DNA from: Mesorhizobium erdmanii USDA 3471
GTDB lineage: Bacteria; Pseudomonadota; Alphaproteobacteria; Rhizobiales; Rhizobiaceae
DNA: 64,000 bases
NCBI RefSeq assembly: GCF_000472705.1
Contig: NZ_KI421453.1
Span: forward strand, 372,001-436,000
Reading direction: 5' to 3'
Under the pieces are notes generated by a model. That model was not told where the DNA came from and did no database searches. It was given only the letters and a program-made list of their open reading frames with translations. Made by a program: the position numbers and the translations under genes. Of the stretch, positions 1 to 8,676 are shown one piece after another; position 1 is the first letter of the stretch, and every line of letters begins with the position of its first letter.

Positions 1-1
1 A

Positions 2-961
2 TCGGCCCTGGGCTTCGTGTTCACCGACTTCATGCCGGGGTGGTTCTGCTTCCGGCTGCTCGGTGGCATGTCCATGGCCTCGATGTTCGTCGTCTGCGAA
101 AGCTGGATCAATCTCTATGCCGAACAGCACAATCGCGGCGCGATGTTCTCGATCTACATGCTGACGACGGCGATCGCCGTGCTGCTCGGCCAGATCCTGG
201 TCGCGCTAGTCGGTCCGAAATCTCCGCATCTGTTTTTGGTTGCGGCGGCGACGGTGCTTCTGGCGTTCGCGCCGAAGTTCGCGGGGTTGCGCTGGCCGAC
301 ATTGCCTTCGGCGCCGGCCGATCCGGCACCCGGAGCGAAGGCCGACAGGCGGCTCGGGCCGCTGGCGCTTTTCAGGCTGGCGCCGGTGACGGTCGTTGCC
401 ATTTTCCAGGCCGGCATCACCAACATGAACATCTTCGTGCTGACGCCTCTTTACGGGACGCAGATCGGGCTGTCGGCGGCGGCCACGGTCTGGCTGGTGA
501 CGACGATCAGCATCGCCGGCATGCTCGCACAGACCCCGGTCGGCTGGCTGTCGGACCGGTTCGACCGCCGCCTGATGCTGCTGGTGCAAGGACTGATGGC
601 GGTGACGGCCTGCGCCACGATCGCATGGGTCGGCACGCTGTCGGTGCCGCTGCTGTTCGTGCTGTTCTTCGTCTATGGCGCCACGGCGCTGACGATCTAT
701 CCGGTGGCGATGGCCTTCGGCGCGTCGCAGCTTCATAGCCGGCACATGGTCGCCGCCTCCGGCACGCTGCTGCTGCTCTATTCGATCGGCAATGTGGCGA
801 CGCCGGGTGTCGCCGCGGGCTTGATGGCGCATCTTGGGCCTCCGGCCATGTTCCTGCTGCTCGGCGGCGGCGCTGCCCTGGTTACGCTCGCGGCCTGCTA
901 CAATCTGCTGCGCCGGCCGGTGACGGCGCCGGTCCTGCAACGTGTCGAGGAACGGGTTTGA
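2..961 (+). CDS. MFS transporter (5' end outside window)
   Basis: C-terminal part, about 320 residues, of a major facilitator superfamily permease in the inner membrane. The frame is open to the window edge, so the start is missing. About ten hydrophobic segments are visible. A CESWIN sequence near the beginning resembles the YcaD-like MFS subgroup, and the loop WLSDRFDRR is the classic MFS cytoplasmic motif between helices. The substrate cannot be read from sequence. The stop lies 10 bp before the ATG of the next SDR gene on the same strand, so it probably belongs to the catabolic operon that follows and would import its substrate. The family call is firm; the operon role is inference. Confidence 0.85.
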   Translation, partial: SALGFVFTDFMPGWFCFRLLGGMSMASMFVVCESWINLYAEQHNRGAMFSIYMLTTAIAVLLGQILVALVGPKSPHLFLVAAATVLLAFAPKFAGLRWPTLPSAPADPAPGAKADRRLGPLALFRLAPVTVVAIFQAGITNMNIFVLTPLYGTQIGLSAAATVWLVTTISIAGMLAQTPVGWLSDRFDRRLMLLVQGLMAVTACATIAWVGTLSVPLLFVLFFVYGATALTIYPVAMAFGASQLHSRHMVAASGTLLLLYSIGNVATPGVAAGLMAHLGPPAMFLLLGGGAALVTLAACYNLLRRPVTAPVLQRVEERV

Positions 962-971
962 GGTCGCCGCG

Positions 972-1721
972 ATGAACCGACTGCAAGGAAGCGTTGTGCT
1001 GATCGCGGGCGCCGCAAGCGGCATTGGCGCCGCCATTGCCCGGCGCTGCGTCGCGGAAGGCGCCAGCGTGGTCTGCGCCGACCATGACCTCGCGGTGGCG
1101 CAGGCGCTTGCCGACGAACTCGGCTCGTCGGCGGCCGGTTGCCAATGCGACGTGACCGATGCCGACTCCGCCAGAAGCGCCGTCGACATGGCAAAGCAGC
1201 GCTTCGGCCGGCTGGACGGACTGGTGCACAATGCCGCCGCGCCATCGACGAACGCCAGCGTCGTCGATCTCGACGAAAAATCCTGGCGACATGAGCTCGA
1301 CGTCAGCCTGACCGGCGCGTTCCTCATGAGCAAATATGCGGTGCCGTTGATCGCCGCGGGCGGCGGCGGCTCGGTGGTGTTCATCGGCTCGCAATTCGGG
1401 CGGGTCGCGACCACCAGGGCCGTCGCCTATTGCGCCGCCAAGGCGGGGCTGATCCATCTCGCCAAGGCGATGGCTGTCGACCACGCGCCGGACAAGGTGC
1501 GCGTCAACAGCCTATCGCCGGGCGCGGTGGCGACGACGCGCCTGCTGCGCAGATTTCCGGACTTCGACGCCGCCAACGCAGGTCTTGGACCGGCCCATCT
1601 GCTCGGCCGCATCGCGGAGCCGGAGGAAATCGCCGCGGCGGCTGCATTCCTTTTGTCATCGGACGCATCCTTCGTCACCGGCTCGGACATGCTCGTGGAT
1701 GGCGGCTATGCGACGCGCTGA
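972..1721 (+). CDS. SDR family oxidoreductase
   Basis: Classical short-chain dehydrogenase/reductase of 249 residues, cytoplasmic and NAD(P)-dependent. It shows the Rossmann glycine motif GAASGIG near the N-terminus, the HNAA element, a serine in FIGSQFG and the catalytic Y153-x3-K157 (YCAAK). The C-terminal DGGYATR is typical of the family. An upstream in-frame GTG at 942 would overlap the transporter gene; ATG 972 is chosen because the Rossmann strand follows at once and the family normally starts there. It sits in a same-strand run with transporter, epimerase, deacetylase and amidohydrolase genes. Substrate unknown. Confidence 0.88.
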   Translation: MNRLQGSVVLIAGAASGIGAAIARRCVAEGASVVCADHDLAVAQALADELGSSAAGCQCDVTDADSARSAVDMAKQRFGRLDGLVHNAAAPSTNASVVDLDEKSWRHELDVSLTGAFLMSKYAVPLIAAGGGGSVVFIGSQFGRVATTRAVAYCAAKAGLIHLAKAMAVDHAPDKVRVNSLSPGAVATTRLLRRFPDFDAANAGLGPAHLLGRIAEPEEIAAAAAFLLSSDASFVTGSDMLVDGGYATR

Positions 1722-1751
1722 CCCGCTTCGTTCAACTTCAAAGGAGTTCGC

Positions 1752-2777
1752 ATGACCCTGCTCGTCACCGGAGGCACCGGCTTTGTCATGAGCGTGGTCG
1801 CGCGCGCATGGCTCGACCGCGACCCGCAAGCCCGCGCCGTGATCCTCGACCGGTCCGGCCTCGACGCCGCGGCCGAAAAGCATTTCGCCCCGGTGCGCGA
1901 CCGGCTCACAGTGATCGCCGCCGATGTCCTCGACCCGATGACCTGGTCCTCGACGCTCGACGAGCAAGGCATCACGGCGATCGTGCATGGCGCGACGATC
2001 ACGCCGATCTCGCGCGGCAGCGCCTCGGAGGCAAAGCGCCAGCCGGAGGCCGAGGACCCGGCCCGCATCGTCGACGTCAATCTCATGGGCACGGTGCGGA
2101 TGCTGGACTGGGCGCGTACGAGGCCGAACGTGAAACGCTTCATCTATGTCAGCTCCGGCTCCGTCTACCGCCATAACGGACCCGACTGGGGCGGCGAACC
2201 GCTGCCGGAAGACGGCTATGTCGCACCGCTGACGCTGTACGGCATCTCGAAATTCGCCTCCGAGATGGTCACCAACCGCTATGCCGACCTGTTCGGCCTG
2301 TCGGCGGTCTCGGTGCGGCTTGCTTCCGTCTACGGCCCGATGGACCGCGCCACCGAGAGCCGCAACTTTCGCCATGTTCCCAACCGCGTCGCGCATATGG
2401 CTCTGGCCGGCGAGACGATCAGGCCGAACAGCCTGGAGCCGGTCGGTGACTACACCGTCTCGACCGACGTTGCCGACGCGATTATCGCGCTGATCGATGC
2501 ACCGCGCCTCAATTACCGCCACTACAATATCGGCTCCGGCTCCAGCCAGACCATCGGCGAGATCATAGGCTGGGCAAGGGAACGCGTGCCCGGACTGAAA
2601 GTCGAGGTGACATCGGGAGAAGACGCCAACATCGTCCAGGATGTGAGACTGAAAGGCGGCATGTGGGGCGCGTATGACATCGCCCGCATCCTACGCGACA
2701 CCACATGGCGGCCGCGTCCTGGCAAGGAAGCCTTCCACGCTTACATGGACTGGATAGAAGCCAACGAAACGAGCTGA
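1752..2777 (+). CDS. NAD-dependent epimerase/dehydratase family protein
   Basis: Extended SDR of 341 residues, the class that includes nucleotide-sugar epimerases and dehydratases. The N-terminal GGTGFV is the NAD-binding glycine motif, YVSSGSVY supplies the conserved serine, and YGISK (Tyr about 163, Lys about 167) is the catalytic pair. A good AAAGGAG ribosome binding site lies just before the ATG. It follows the SDR gene by 30 bp and precedes the deacetylase by 12 bp, so cotranscription is likely. Nothing fixes the substrate; in this setting it may act on a small polyhydroxy or lactone intermediate rather than a nucleotide sugar, which is inference. Confidence 0.85.
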   Translation: MTLLVTGGTGFVMSVVARAWLDRDPQARAVILDRSGLDAAAEKHFAPVRDRLTVIAADVLDPMTWSSTLDEQGITAIVHGATITPISRGSASEAKRQPEAEDPARIVDVNLMGTVRMLDWARTRPNVKRFIYVSSGSVYRHNGPDWGGEPLPEDGYVAPLTLYGISKFASEMVTNRYADLFGLSAVSVRLASVYGPMDRATESRNFRHVPNRVAHMALAGETIRPNSLEPVGDYTVSTDVADAIIALIDAPRLNYRHYNIGSGSSQTIGEIIGWARERVPGLKVEVTSGEDANIVQDVRLKGGMWGAYDIARILRDTTWRPRPGKEAFHAYMDWIEANETS

Positions 2778-2789
2778 GAGGAATCTGCC

Positions 2790-3725
2790 ATGACGCCGAG
2801 TGCTGCCTCGCAACCGCCACAGCCGCGCGACTTCGTCGGCTATGGTCCGCGCCCGCCCTTCATGACCTGGCCGGGCGGCGTCAAGCTCGCCATCAACCTC
2901 GTGCTCAACTACGAGGAAGGCTCGGAGTATTCCTGGCTCGAAGACGGCCGCAACGACAATTGGGGCGAATACAATCTCACCTCGAGCCCGCCGGTGCGCG
3001 ATCTCGGCACCGAAACGCATTTCGAATATGGCAGCCGCGCCGGTGTCTGGCGCCTGGCACGGCTGTTCGATCGCCACGACATCCCGATCACCATCTCAGC
3101 TTGCGCGGTGGCGCTGGAGCGCAACCCGCCCTTGGTCGAATGGATGAAGACGCGACGTCACGACCTGCTCGGCCACGGCCTGCGCTGGATCGACTACACG
3201 ACCATCGGGCGCAACGAGGAAGAACGCCAGCTGCATGAAGCGATCGCGCTTTACGAGAAGCTGCTGGGCAGGCGCCCGTTGGGCTGGAATTGCCGCTCGC
3301 TGCCCAGCGTCAACACGCGCGACCTTTTGGTGCGCGAAGGCGGCTTCCTCTACCACTCCGACCCCTGCAACGACGACCTGCCCTATTTCCTCGACCATCG
3401 GGGCACCGAGATCCTGGTCGTGCCCTATTCCAAGACGCTCAATGACAGCCGCTATCTGGTGGCGCCGGGCTACAGCAATCCGCGAGACTTCGCCGAGGAC
3501 TGCCGCTCGGCAATCGACTACATGCTCGACGAAGCCGGCGAGACCGGCGGTCGCATGCTGACGATCGGCATCCATGCGCGCTGGATGGGCCAGCCAAACC
3601 GGGCGTCCGGCCTGCGCGAAGTGATCGAACATTTGAAGCAGAACCCTGCCGCTGCCTTCATGCGCCGCGAAGACATCGCCCGGTTCTGGCTGGACAATCA
3701 TGCCGGCTTCGAGCGGCGCGGCTAG
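2790..3725 (+). CDS. PuuE-like polysaccharide deacetylase family protein
   Basis: NodB-fold carbohydrate esterase family protein of 311 residues. The start (RDFVGYGPRPP, then LNYEEGSEYS) matches the allantoinase PuuE subfamily, in which metal-dependent C-N hydrolysis of small ureides replaces sugar deacetylation. The LLGHGLRW segment corresponds to the family motif with a metal-binding His, and HARWMGQP near the C-terminus supplies another conserved His. No signal peptide is seen, so it is cytoplasmic, unlike cell-wall deacetylases. It lies directly before a dihydroorotase-like amidohydrolase, suggesting two successive cyclic amide or ureide hydrolyses. True allantoinase activity is not shown by the sequence. 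Confidence 0.78.
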   Translation: MTPSAASQPPQPRDFVGYGPRPPFMTWPGGVKLAINLVLNYEEGSEYSWLEDGRNDNWGEYNLTSSPPVRDLGTETHFEYGSRAGVWRLARLFDRHDIPITISACAVALERNPPLVEWMKTRRHDLLGHGLRWIDYTTIGRNEEERQLHEAIALYEKLLGRRPLGWNCRSLPSVNTRDLLVREGGFLYHSDPCNDDLPYFLDHRGTEILVVPYSKTLNDSRYLVAPGYSNPRDFAEDCRSAIDYMLDEAGETGGRMLTIGIHARWMGQPNRASGLREVIEHLKQNPAAAFMRREDIARFWLDNHAGFERRG

Positions 3726-3750
3726 AGCGGTCTAACGGAAGCAAGACGGC

Positions 3751-5085
3751 ATGTTCGAGACGCTGATCCGGGGAGCCACCATCGTCAACGCCGAAGGGTT
3801 CGAGCGGTGCGATGTGGGCGTCAGCGACGGCAGCATCGCAGCGCTTCTCCCACCCGGCGAGACGGCTTCTGCGAGGGCCGTTGTCGACGCGGCTGGCGCC
3901 TATCTGCTGCCCGGCCTGGTCGACGCGCACGCGCATCTGCGCGACCCCGGACTGACGCACAAGGAGGACTTTTCCTCCGGCACGCATGCCGCGGCCCTTG
4001 GTGGCGTGACGACGGTGCTCGACATGCCGACCGACGAACCGTGGACAGCGACGGGCGAACAGCTTGCCAACAAGATGGCGACGGCCGCAGGCCGCCTCCA
4101 CGTCGACGTCGGCCTGCAGGCCGTGCTCAGCCGCGACCTGTCGCTCATCCCGCGCCTGCTCGATCTCAGGCCGGTCTCGTTCGAGCTGTTCACCGCCGAT
4201 GTGCCCGATGACTTCCTCTTCGCCACGCTCGACGCCGTGGCCGAGGCGTTGAAGGCTTTTGCCGGCAGCGACACCTTGATCGGCATCTCGCCCGGCGATC
4301 AATCGATCCTGACCGGCAGCACCATGCGCGACCGCTCCGGCACCATCGCCGCCTTCCAGGCCAGCCGTCCGCCGCTGGCCGAAGCCAACGGCATCGCCCG
4401 GGCGCTTGTGGCCGCCGCCTCGGCCGAGGCCAGAATTCATGTCCGCCAGATCAATTCCGAACTCGGCGTCGAGGCCTGGAGCCGGCTGCGCGGCATGGCC
4501 GACGCCAGCGTCGAAACCACGCCGCAGAACCTCTTCTTCAACGCCAACGACTATGGAATGCAGGGCGCCAATCTCAAGGCCTCGCCACCCCTGCGCTCGC
4601 CGCATGACGTGGATGCGCTGCGTGCCGCGCTGCGCGCGGGACTGATCGACATCGTCGCCACCGACCACGCGCCGCATACGCCGGCCGAAAAGGCGGCACC
4701 CTATGCGGCTTTCGCCGACATTCCGGGCGGCATGCCGGGACTGCAGACATTGCTGCAGACGATGCTGAAACTGGTCGACGAAAATCTGATCACGCTGCCC
4801 GATCTGGTGCGCCTGTGCGCGCGTAATCCGGCCGAACGCTTCGGCCTGGCTCGGCGCAAGGGCCGGATCGCAACCGGTTACGACGCCGATATGCTCATCC
4901 TCGATCCGCGCCACTCCAGCATGATCGCCAATGCCGATCAGGTGTCGCGAGCGGGCTATACGCCCTTCGACGGCTGGACCGTCCAGGCGCGGCTGACAAG
5001 CGTCTTCCTGCGCGGCCGCGAGATCGTGCGCGAGGGAAAACGGATCGGGCCGAAAATCGGAACCATCGTCACCCGGGAAAGCTGA
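3751..5085 (+). CDS. dihydroorotase-like amidohydrolase
   Basis: Amidohydrolase-superfamily protein of 444 residues, closest in layout to dihydroorotases and allantoinases. The N-terminal metal motif is DAHAHLRDPG, and the late aspartate motif is ATDHAPHTPAEK; ASPPLRS also fits the family. Two other metal-ligand positions look unusual: the usual His-Glu-Asp stretch reads SPGDQ and the usual C/V-H-V-S stretch reads VRQINS, so both beta-metal histidines appear replaced. It may be a mononuclear enzyme or have an altered reaction. It follows the PuuE-like gene by 25 bp and precedes an SDR by 6 bp. The pyrimidine role of a true PyrC is unlikely in this context. Confidence 0.8.
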   Translation: MFETLIRGATIVNAEGFERCDVGVSDGSIAALLPPGETASARAVVDAAGAYLLPGLVDAHAHLRDPGLTHKEDFSSGTHAAALGGVTTVLDMPTDEPWTATGEQLANKMATAAGRLHVDVGLQAVLSRDLSLIPRLLDLRPVSFELFTADVPDDFLFATLDAVAEALKAFAGSDTLIGISPGDQSILTGSTMRDRSGTIAAFQASRPPLAEANGIARALVAAASAEARIHVRQINSELGVEAWSRLRGMADASVETTPQNLFFNANDYGMQGANLKASPPLRSPHDVDALRAALRAGLIDIVATDHAPHTPAEKAAPYAAFADIPGGMPGLQTLLQTMLKLVDENLITLPDLVRLCARNPAERFGLARRKGRIATGYDADMLILDPRHSSMIANADQVSRAGYTPFDGWTVQARLTSVFLRGREIVREGKRIGPKIGTIVTRES

Positions 5086-5091
5086 GGAAAC

Positions 5092-5865
5092 ATGCCCCTG
5101 CTCGCCAACAAGACCGCCATCGTCACCGGAGGCAGTTCCGGTATCGGCCGCGCGATCGCGCTGAAATTCGCGGCGGAGGGCGCGAGCGTCGTCGTCGCCG
5201 ACACGGTCGAGCAGCCGATCGAGGGCGGTCAGAGCACCGTGGAGTTGATCCGCTCGGCCGGCGGAGCCGCCGTCTACATCCGGACCGACATCGCCGACTG
5301 GAACGCCGTCGATGCGCTGGTCAATGCGACGGTCGACCAGTTCAGACGGCTCGACGTGATGGTCAACAACGCCGCGATCTACACCAGCACCAATCTGATC
5401 GACACCACGCCGGAACAATGGCAGCGGGTCATAGGCGTCAACCTGACCGGTTTCTTCTACTGCTCGAAACGGGCGGTGATGCAGATGCTCGCCCAGGCGC
5501 CGGTCAACGACGTGCGCGGCCGTGTCATCAATATTTCCTCGCAGCACGGCATGGTGGCCTGTCCCGGCGACCTTCCCTATTCGGTGAGTAAGGGGGGCAT
5601 CGTGCAGATGACGCGGCAGATCGCGGTCGACCACGCCGACGATCTGATCGTCTGCAACGCCATCGCACCCGGCAAGATCATCACCGGCAAGCCGGGCGTG
5701 GCCAACGACCCCGACGCCATCGACTATTCACGCCGGCGCACGCCCTGGCCGCGGCTCGGGCATCCGAACGATGTGGCAGGAGCCGCACTGTTCCTTGCCA
5801 GCGACATGGCAAGCTACGTCACCGGCATCAACCTTATGGTGGACGGCGGCTGGATGGCAGGCTGA
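5092..5865 (+). CDS. SDR family oxidoreductase (glucose 1-dehydrogenase-like)
   Basis: Classical SDR of 257 residues. It has the TGGSSGIGRAIA cofactor loop, NNAAIY, the serine in NISSQHG, and the catalytic Tyr163-x3-Lys167 (YSVSK), ending with LMVDGGW. The acidic residue in VVVAD after the second strand favours NAD(H) over NADP(H). The ATG follows the amidohydrolase stop by 6 bp, with GAGGAAA as ribosome binding site overlapping that stop. It is the last gene of the first plus-strand cluster; a convergent lipoprotein gene follows. The specific alcohol or ketone substrate is unknown. Confidence 0.87.
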   Translation: MPLLANKTAIVTGGSSGIGRAIALKFAAEGASVVVADTVEQPIEGGQSTVELIRSAGGAAVYIRTDIADWNAVDALVNATVDQFRRLDVMVNNAAIYTSTNLIDTTPEQWQRVIGVNLTGFFYCSKRAVMQMLAQAPVNDVRGRVINISSQHGMVACPGDLPYSVSKGGIVQMTRQIAVDHADDLIVCNAIAPGKIITGKPGVANDPDAIDYSRRRTPWPRLGHPNDVAGAALFLASDMASYVTGINLMVDGGWMAG

Positions 5866-5905
5866 CTAATGCTGTCTGCCTGCGATGCGCCAGGTTGGGT
5901 TTCCG

Positions 5906-6397
5906 TCATTGCCTGCTGAACGTGCCGGTGTAGGTCTGGCCGGCGAGCACATAGGTTCCGGCCAGGGTTCCGCCAGGCAGCATCGTCAGACTGATGTCGG
6001 CGCCATTCGGCAGACGCCCGAGCTTCAACGTCGTCCCGACAATTCTTCCCGCGCCGGCTGCCTCTCCCGGATTGTTGTCGCCCAGATTGCTCCAGGCAAA
6101 GGTGACTGTCACCTGGCCATTCGGAGAAATCGTCTGCACTGCGACCTCGGCTTCAGAAGTGCCCTCCAATCGTCCAGCCCAAATGCCCGAAAATGCGGCA
6201 TACTTGGCCGGAACGCCTTTCGCCGGGGGAGTGATCGTCACGGATTGATCCATGATTGCCGAACCCGCGGGAGCCAAACCGGGTTGAGGGGCAACGGGAC
6301 CTGGCGCGGGTTCGACAGCGGCGGGTTGCCGCTCTGCAGGAGCCGATTGGCACGCAGCCAAGGCAAGCGCCATCAAGCCCAGCATCCTATTCCGCAT
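5906..6397 (-). CDS. small putative lipoprotein, function unknown
   Basis: Predicted lipoprotein of 163 residues. The N-terminus MRNRMLGLMALALAACQ is a signal peptide with lipobox LAAC, so it should be lipid-anchored after cleavage before Cys. A Pro/Ala-rich linker follows, then a small domain rich in beta-type sequence with SGIWAGRLEG and GTYVLAGQTYTGTF. ATG 6397 is preferred over an in-frame ATG at 6418 because AGGGAGA precedes it at good spacing and the signal peptide begins there. I do not recognise a named family. It stands alone between the convergent SDR gene and the LysR gene. Confidence 0.7.
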   Translation of the reverse strand: MRNRMLGLMALALAACQSAPAERQPAAVEPAPGPVAPQPGLAPAGSAIMDQSVTITPPAKGVPAKYAAFSGIWAGRLEGTSEAEVAVQTISPNGQVTVTFAWSNLGDNNPGEAAGAGRIVGTTLKLGRLPNGADISLTMLPGGTLAGTYVLAGQTYTGTFSRQ

Positions 6398-6599
6398 CAA
6401 ATTCTCCCTGTCGTTCACGGGCTACCGGCGGACCGCGCGTCCGCCGAATTGCACGTCACTCTACATCACCGACCGATGCAATGCGTATATCTCGCTGACG
6501 CCAGAGCCGTCCGGTTAAACGGACCGACGGCGAGGCTGTCTGAAAGAGGCATCACGTCTGCACGGGCGCGATTCATCGCGGCGGCCGCGCTGCCGGGCT

Positions 6600-7496
6600 T
6601 CAGTCGTACGGTAGGGACAGACCCGCGAGGAGCGGAGCGTACGCGGCGAGCCTGCGGGATACGAACTCCGTGAACAGCCGCACGCGCTTCGTCTTGCGTG
6701 TCTCCCCCTGCGTGAGCAGCCATAGCGTTCCGTACATGTGCAGCTCGGTGCCCGGCACCCTCATCAGCAGGGGGTCGGCGTCTCCGACGAAGCACGGCAG
6801 TGTCGTGATCCCGAGCCCCTGCCGCACAGCAACGATCTGCGCTTCGCCGTCCGTGGTCCTGAACGGAACCCCCGTCGTGCGAACCTCGCCCTGGCGGACC
6901 CAGTCCGGAATTCCATGCATGCTTATGACGATCCACCGGATGGGATCAGCCGCGCCCGCACGCCATGCGGCTAGCCGATCGCGGGATATGTAGACGGCGC
7001 CGAACAGCTCCGGTCCCTTCAGTCCGTGAAGATTGAGCGGCAGGGTTTTGCGGTCGTAGACGACGCGGATCGCCACGTCGGCCTCCCGGTTGGTCAGATT
7101 TGCCAGCTCCCCGGACGACAAGATCTCCATCTCGATGTCCGGGTGCAGACGCGCGAAATCGGCGAAGTCCGGCATGAAGAGGTGTGTCGCGAGGGTCGGG
7201 GCCAACGTCACCCGCAGAAGCCCGCGCACGCTTTGGTCGCGCCCGAAGACGCGCGTCTCCAGCTGATGCGACGACGCTTCCATCTGGTTCGCGAGTTCGA
7301 GGACCTCCTCGCCCGCCGCCGTCAGCCGGTAACCTGAAGGCAGCTTCTCGAACATCTGCGCTCCGAGGCGTTCCTCGAGCTGGGCGATGCGTCGCAGCAC
7401 GGTCGAGTGATTCACCCCGAGGCCTTCGGCGGCGGCCCGCACCGAGCCTCGGCGCGCAACGGCAAGAAAGTAGCGAACGTCATCCCAATCGATCAT
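6600..7496 (-). CDS. LysR family transcriptional regulator
   Basis: LysR-type regulator of 298 residues. The winged helix-turn-helix covers about residues 1-60 (WDDVRYFLAVARRGS, then VNHSTVLRRIAQLE), with a substrate-binding domain behind it. ATG 7496 is chosen because the HTH begins immediately; a longer upstream frame has no family similarity. It is divergent from an SDR and an NADP-binding oxidoreductase, the usual layout for a LysR protein and its targets. A perfect 16-bp palindrome 10 bp upstream of its start (7507-7522) is a candidate autoregulatory site. Inducer unknown. Confidence 0.88.
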   Translation of the reverse strand: MIDWDDVRYFLAVARRGSVRAAAEGLGVNHSTVLRRIAQLEERLGAQMFEKLPSGYRLTAAGEEVLELANQMEASSHQLETRVFGRDQSVRGLLRVTLAPTLATHLFMPDFADFARLHPDIEMEILSSGELANLTNREADVAIRVVYDRKTLPLNLHGLKGPELFGAVYISRDRLAAWRAGAADPIRWIVISMHGIPDWVRQGEVRTTGVPFRTTDGEAQIVAVRQGLGITTLPCFVGDADPLLMRVPGTELHMYGTLWLLTQGETRKTKRVRLFTEFVSRRLAAYAPLLAGLSLPYD

Positions 7497-7506
7497 GGTG
7501 CAATCT

Positions 7507-7522
7507 CGCACCGCGCGGTGCG
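7507..7522. promoter_or_regulatory. perfect 16-bp palindrome upstream of the LysR gene
   Basis: The sequence CGCACCGCGCGGTGCG is a perfect inverted repeat with 8-bp arms, ending 10 bp before the LysR start codon in the 288-bp divergent region. It could be an operator or an RNA hairpin in the lysR leader. It lacks the usual T-N11-A spacing of LysR boxes, so assignment to the LysR protein is uncertain. Confidence 0.4.
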
Positions 7523-7784
7523 CCTTCCAAATCCCAAATCTAACACATTGAACCATATCTCGTACGTGGGCAGCACAGTGGTCCTCGTAGCGCAAGCCGA
7601 CAAGTGCGGCCCAATCCCGAACGCCGATGCTGATCGTCGCTCCTGGCGCCAGTGGTCCAGCCGGATCGATTTCGCACCACCGATGTGCGCGCTTCCGCAC
7701 TGAACGCCTGACGTCGGCAGACTTATTTCCAGGCTCTCGGGGTTCTTCCCGAACGACCAAAGGCAGAGCCTGAAAGGAAAAGTC

Positions 7785-8519
7785 ATGGGAAAGCTAGACG
7801 GTAAGGTTGCAGTCATCACGGGTGGATCGAGCGGGATGGCGCTGGCGAGCGCCAAGCGGTTCGTTGAAGAAGGCGCCTATGTTTTCATCGCCGGCCGGAG
7901 ACAGGGGGCGCTGGACGAGGCGGTCAAGCTGATTGGCCGGAACGTGACCGGCGTGCGTGGCGACGTGGCCAATCTCGACGACCTCGATCGCCTGTTCGAC
8001 ACGGTCAAGCGGGCAAAGGGCAAGATCGACGTCCTGTATGCGAGCGCCGGCACGGGCGAAGCCGTCCCACTGGGCGAGATTACCGAGCAGCACTTCGATG
8101 CGGCCTTCAACCTGAATACGCGCGGCACGCTGTTTACGGTTCAGAAGGCGTTGCCGCTGTTCAGCGATGGCGGATCCATCTTCATGACCGGGTCAGTTGC
8201 TTCGGTGAAAGGTTTTCCCGGTTACGGCGTGTATGCGGCGAGCAAGGCGGCGCTACGCTCATTCGCACGCACTTGGCTCAACGAACTGAAGGGCAGGAAT
8301 ATCCGCGTGAACGTGCTGAGCCCGGGGCCGATCGCCACACCGATGCAGGACCAAGTTCTCACCCAGGAGGCGAGGCGGATGTTCGAATCCCTGATCCCGC
8401 GGGGAACGATGGGACGCCCTGAGGAAATTGCGGCGGTCGCCCTGTTTCTTGCTTCCGACGAGTCGAGCTTCGTGAATGGGGTGGAATTGTCTGTCGATGG
8501 CGGCTTCTCGGCCATCTGA
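7785..8519 (+). CDS. SDR family oxidoreductase
   Basis: Classical SDR of 244 residues with a slightly altered glycine motif, TGGSSGMALASA, in which the usual GxG third glycine is Ala. Further family features are YASAGTGEAVP where NNAG normally stands, the active-site serine in MTGSVAS, and Tyr150-x3-Lys154 (YAASK). The basic RR pair after the second strand (AGRRQG) favours NADP(H). A clear GAAAGGAAAA ribosome binding site precedes the ATG. Divergent from the LysR gene and probably controlled by it; the oxidoreductase 157 bp downstream may share the transcript. Confidence 0.87.
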   Translation: MGKLDGKVAVITGGSSGMALASAKRFVEEGAYVFIAGRRQGALDEAVKLIGRNVTGVRGDVANLDDLDRLFDTVKRAKGKIDVLYASAGTGEAVPLGEITEQHFDAAFNLNTRGTLFTVQKALPLFSDGGSIFMTGSVASVKGFPGYGVYAASKAALRSFARTWLNELKGRNIRVNVLSPGPIATPMQDQVLTQEARRMFESLIPRGTMGRPEEIAAVALFLASDESSFVNGVELSVDGGFSAI

Positions 8520-8676
8520 AATCGCGCCGGTCACTGGAAGCGGCTAACCGGCGGAAACTAGCGTGTCCATGGCGGTACGGCGGGAAGCCGACGCGAAGGT
8601 CGCCACGCAGCGAAACGGATAACCCAGCGCCGTTGAAGGCCGGGGAATCAATACCAACACAGATCGGAGAAATACG

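Noticed and set aside
3658-5634. Long open frame on the minus strand (about 650 codons) opposite the amidohydrolase and SDR genes.
   Set aside because: The opposite strand holds clear enzyme families with intact motifs; the minus frame has no recognisable domain and comes from high-GC codon bias.
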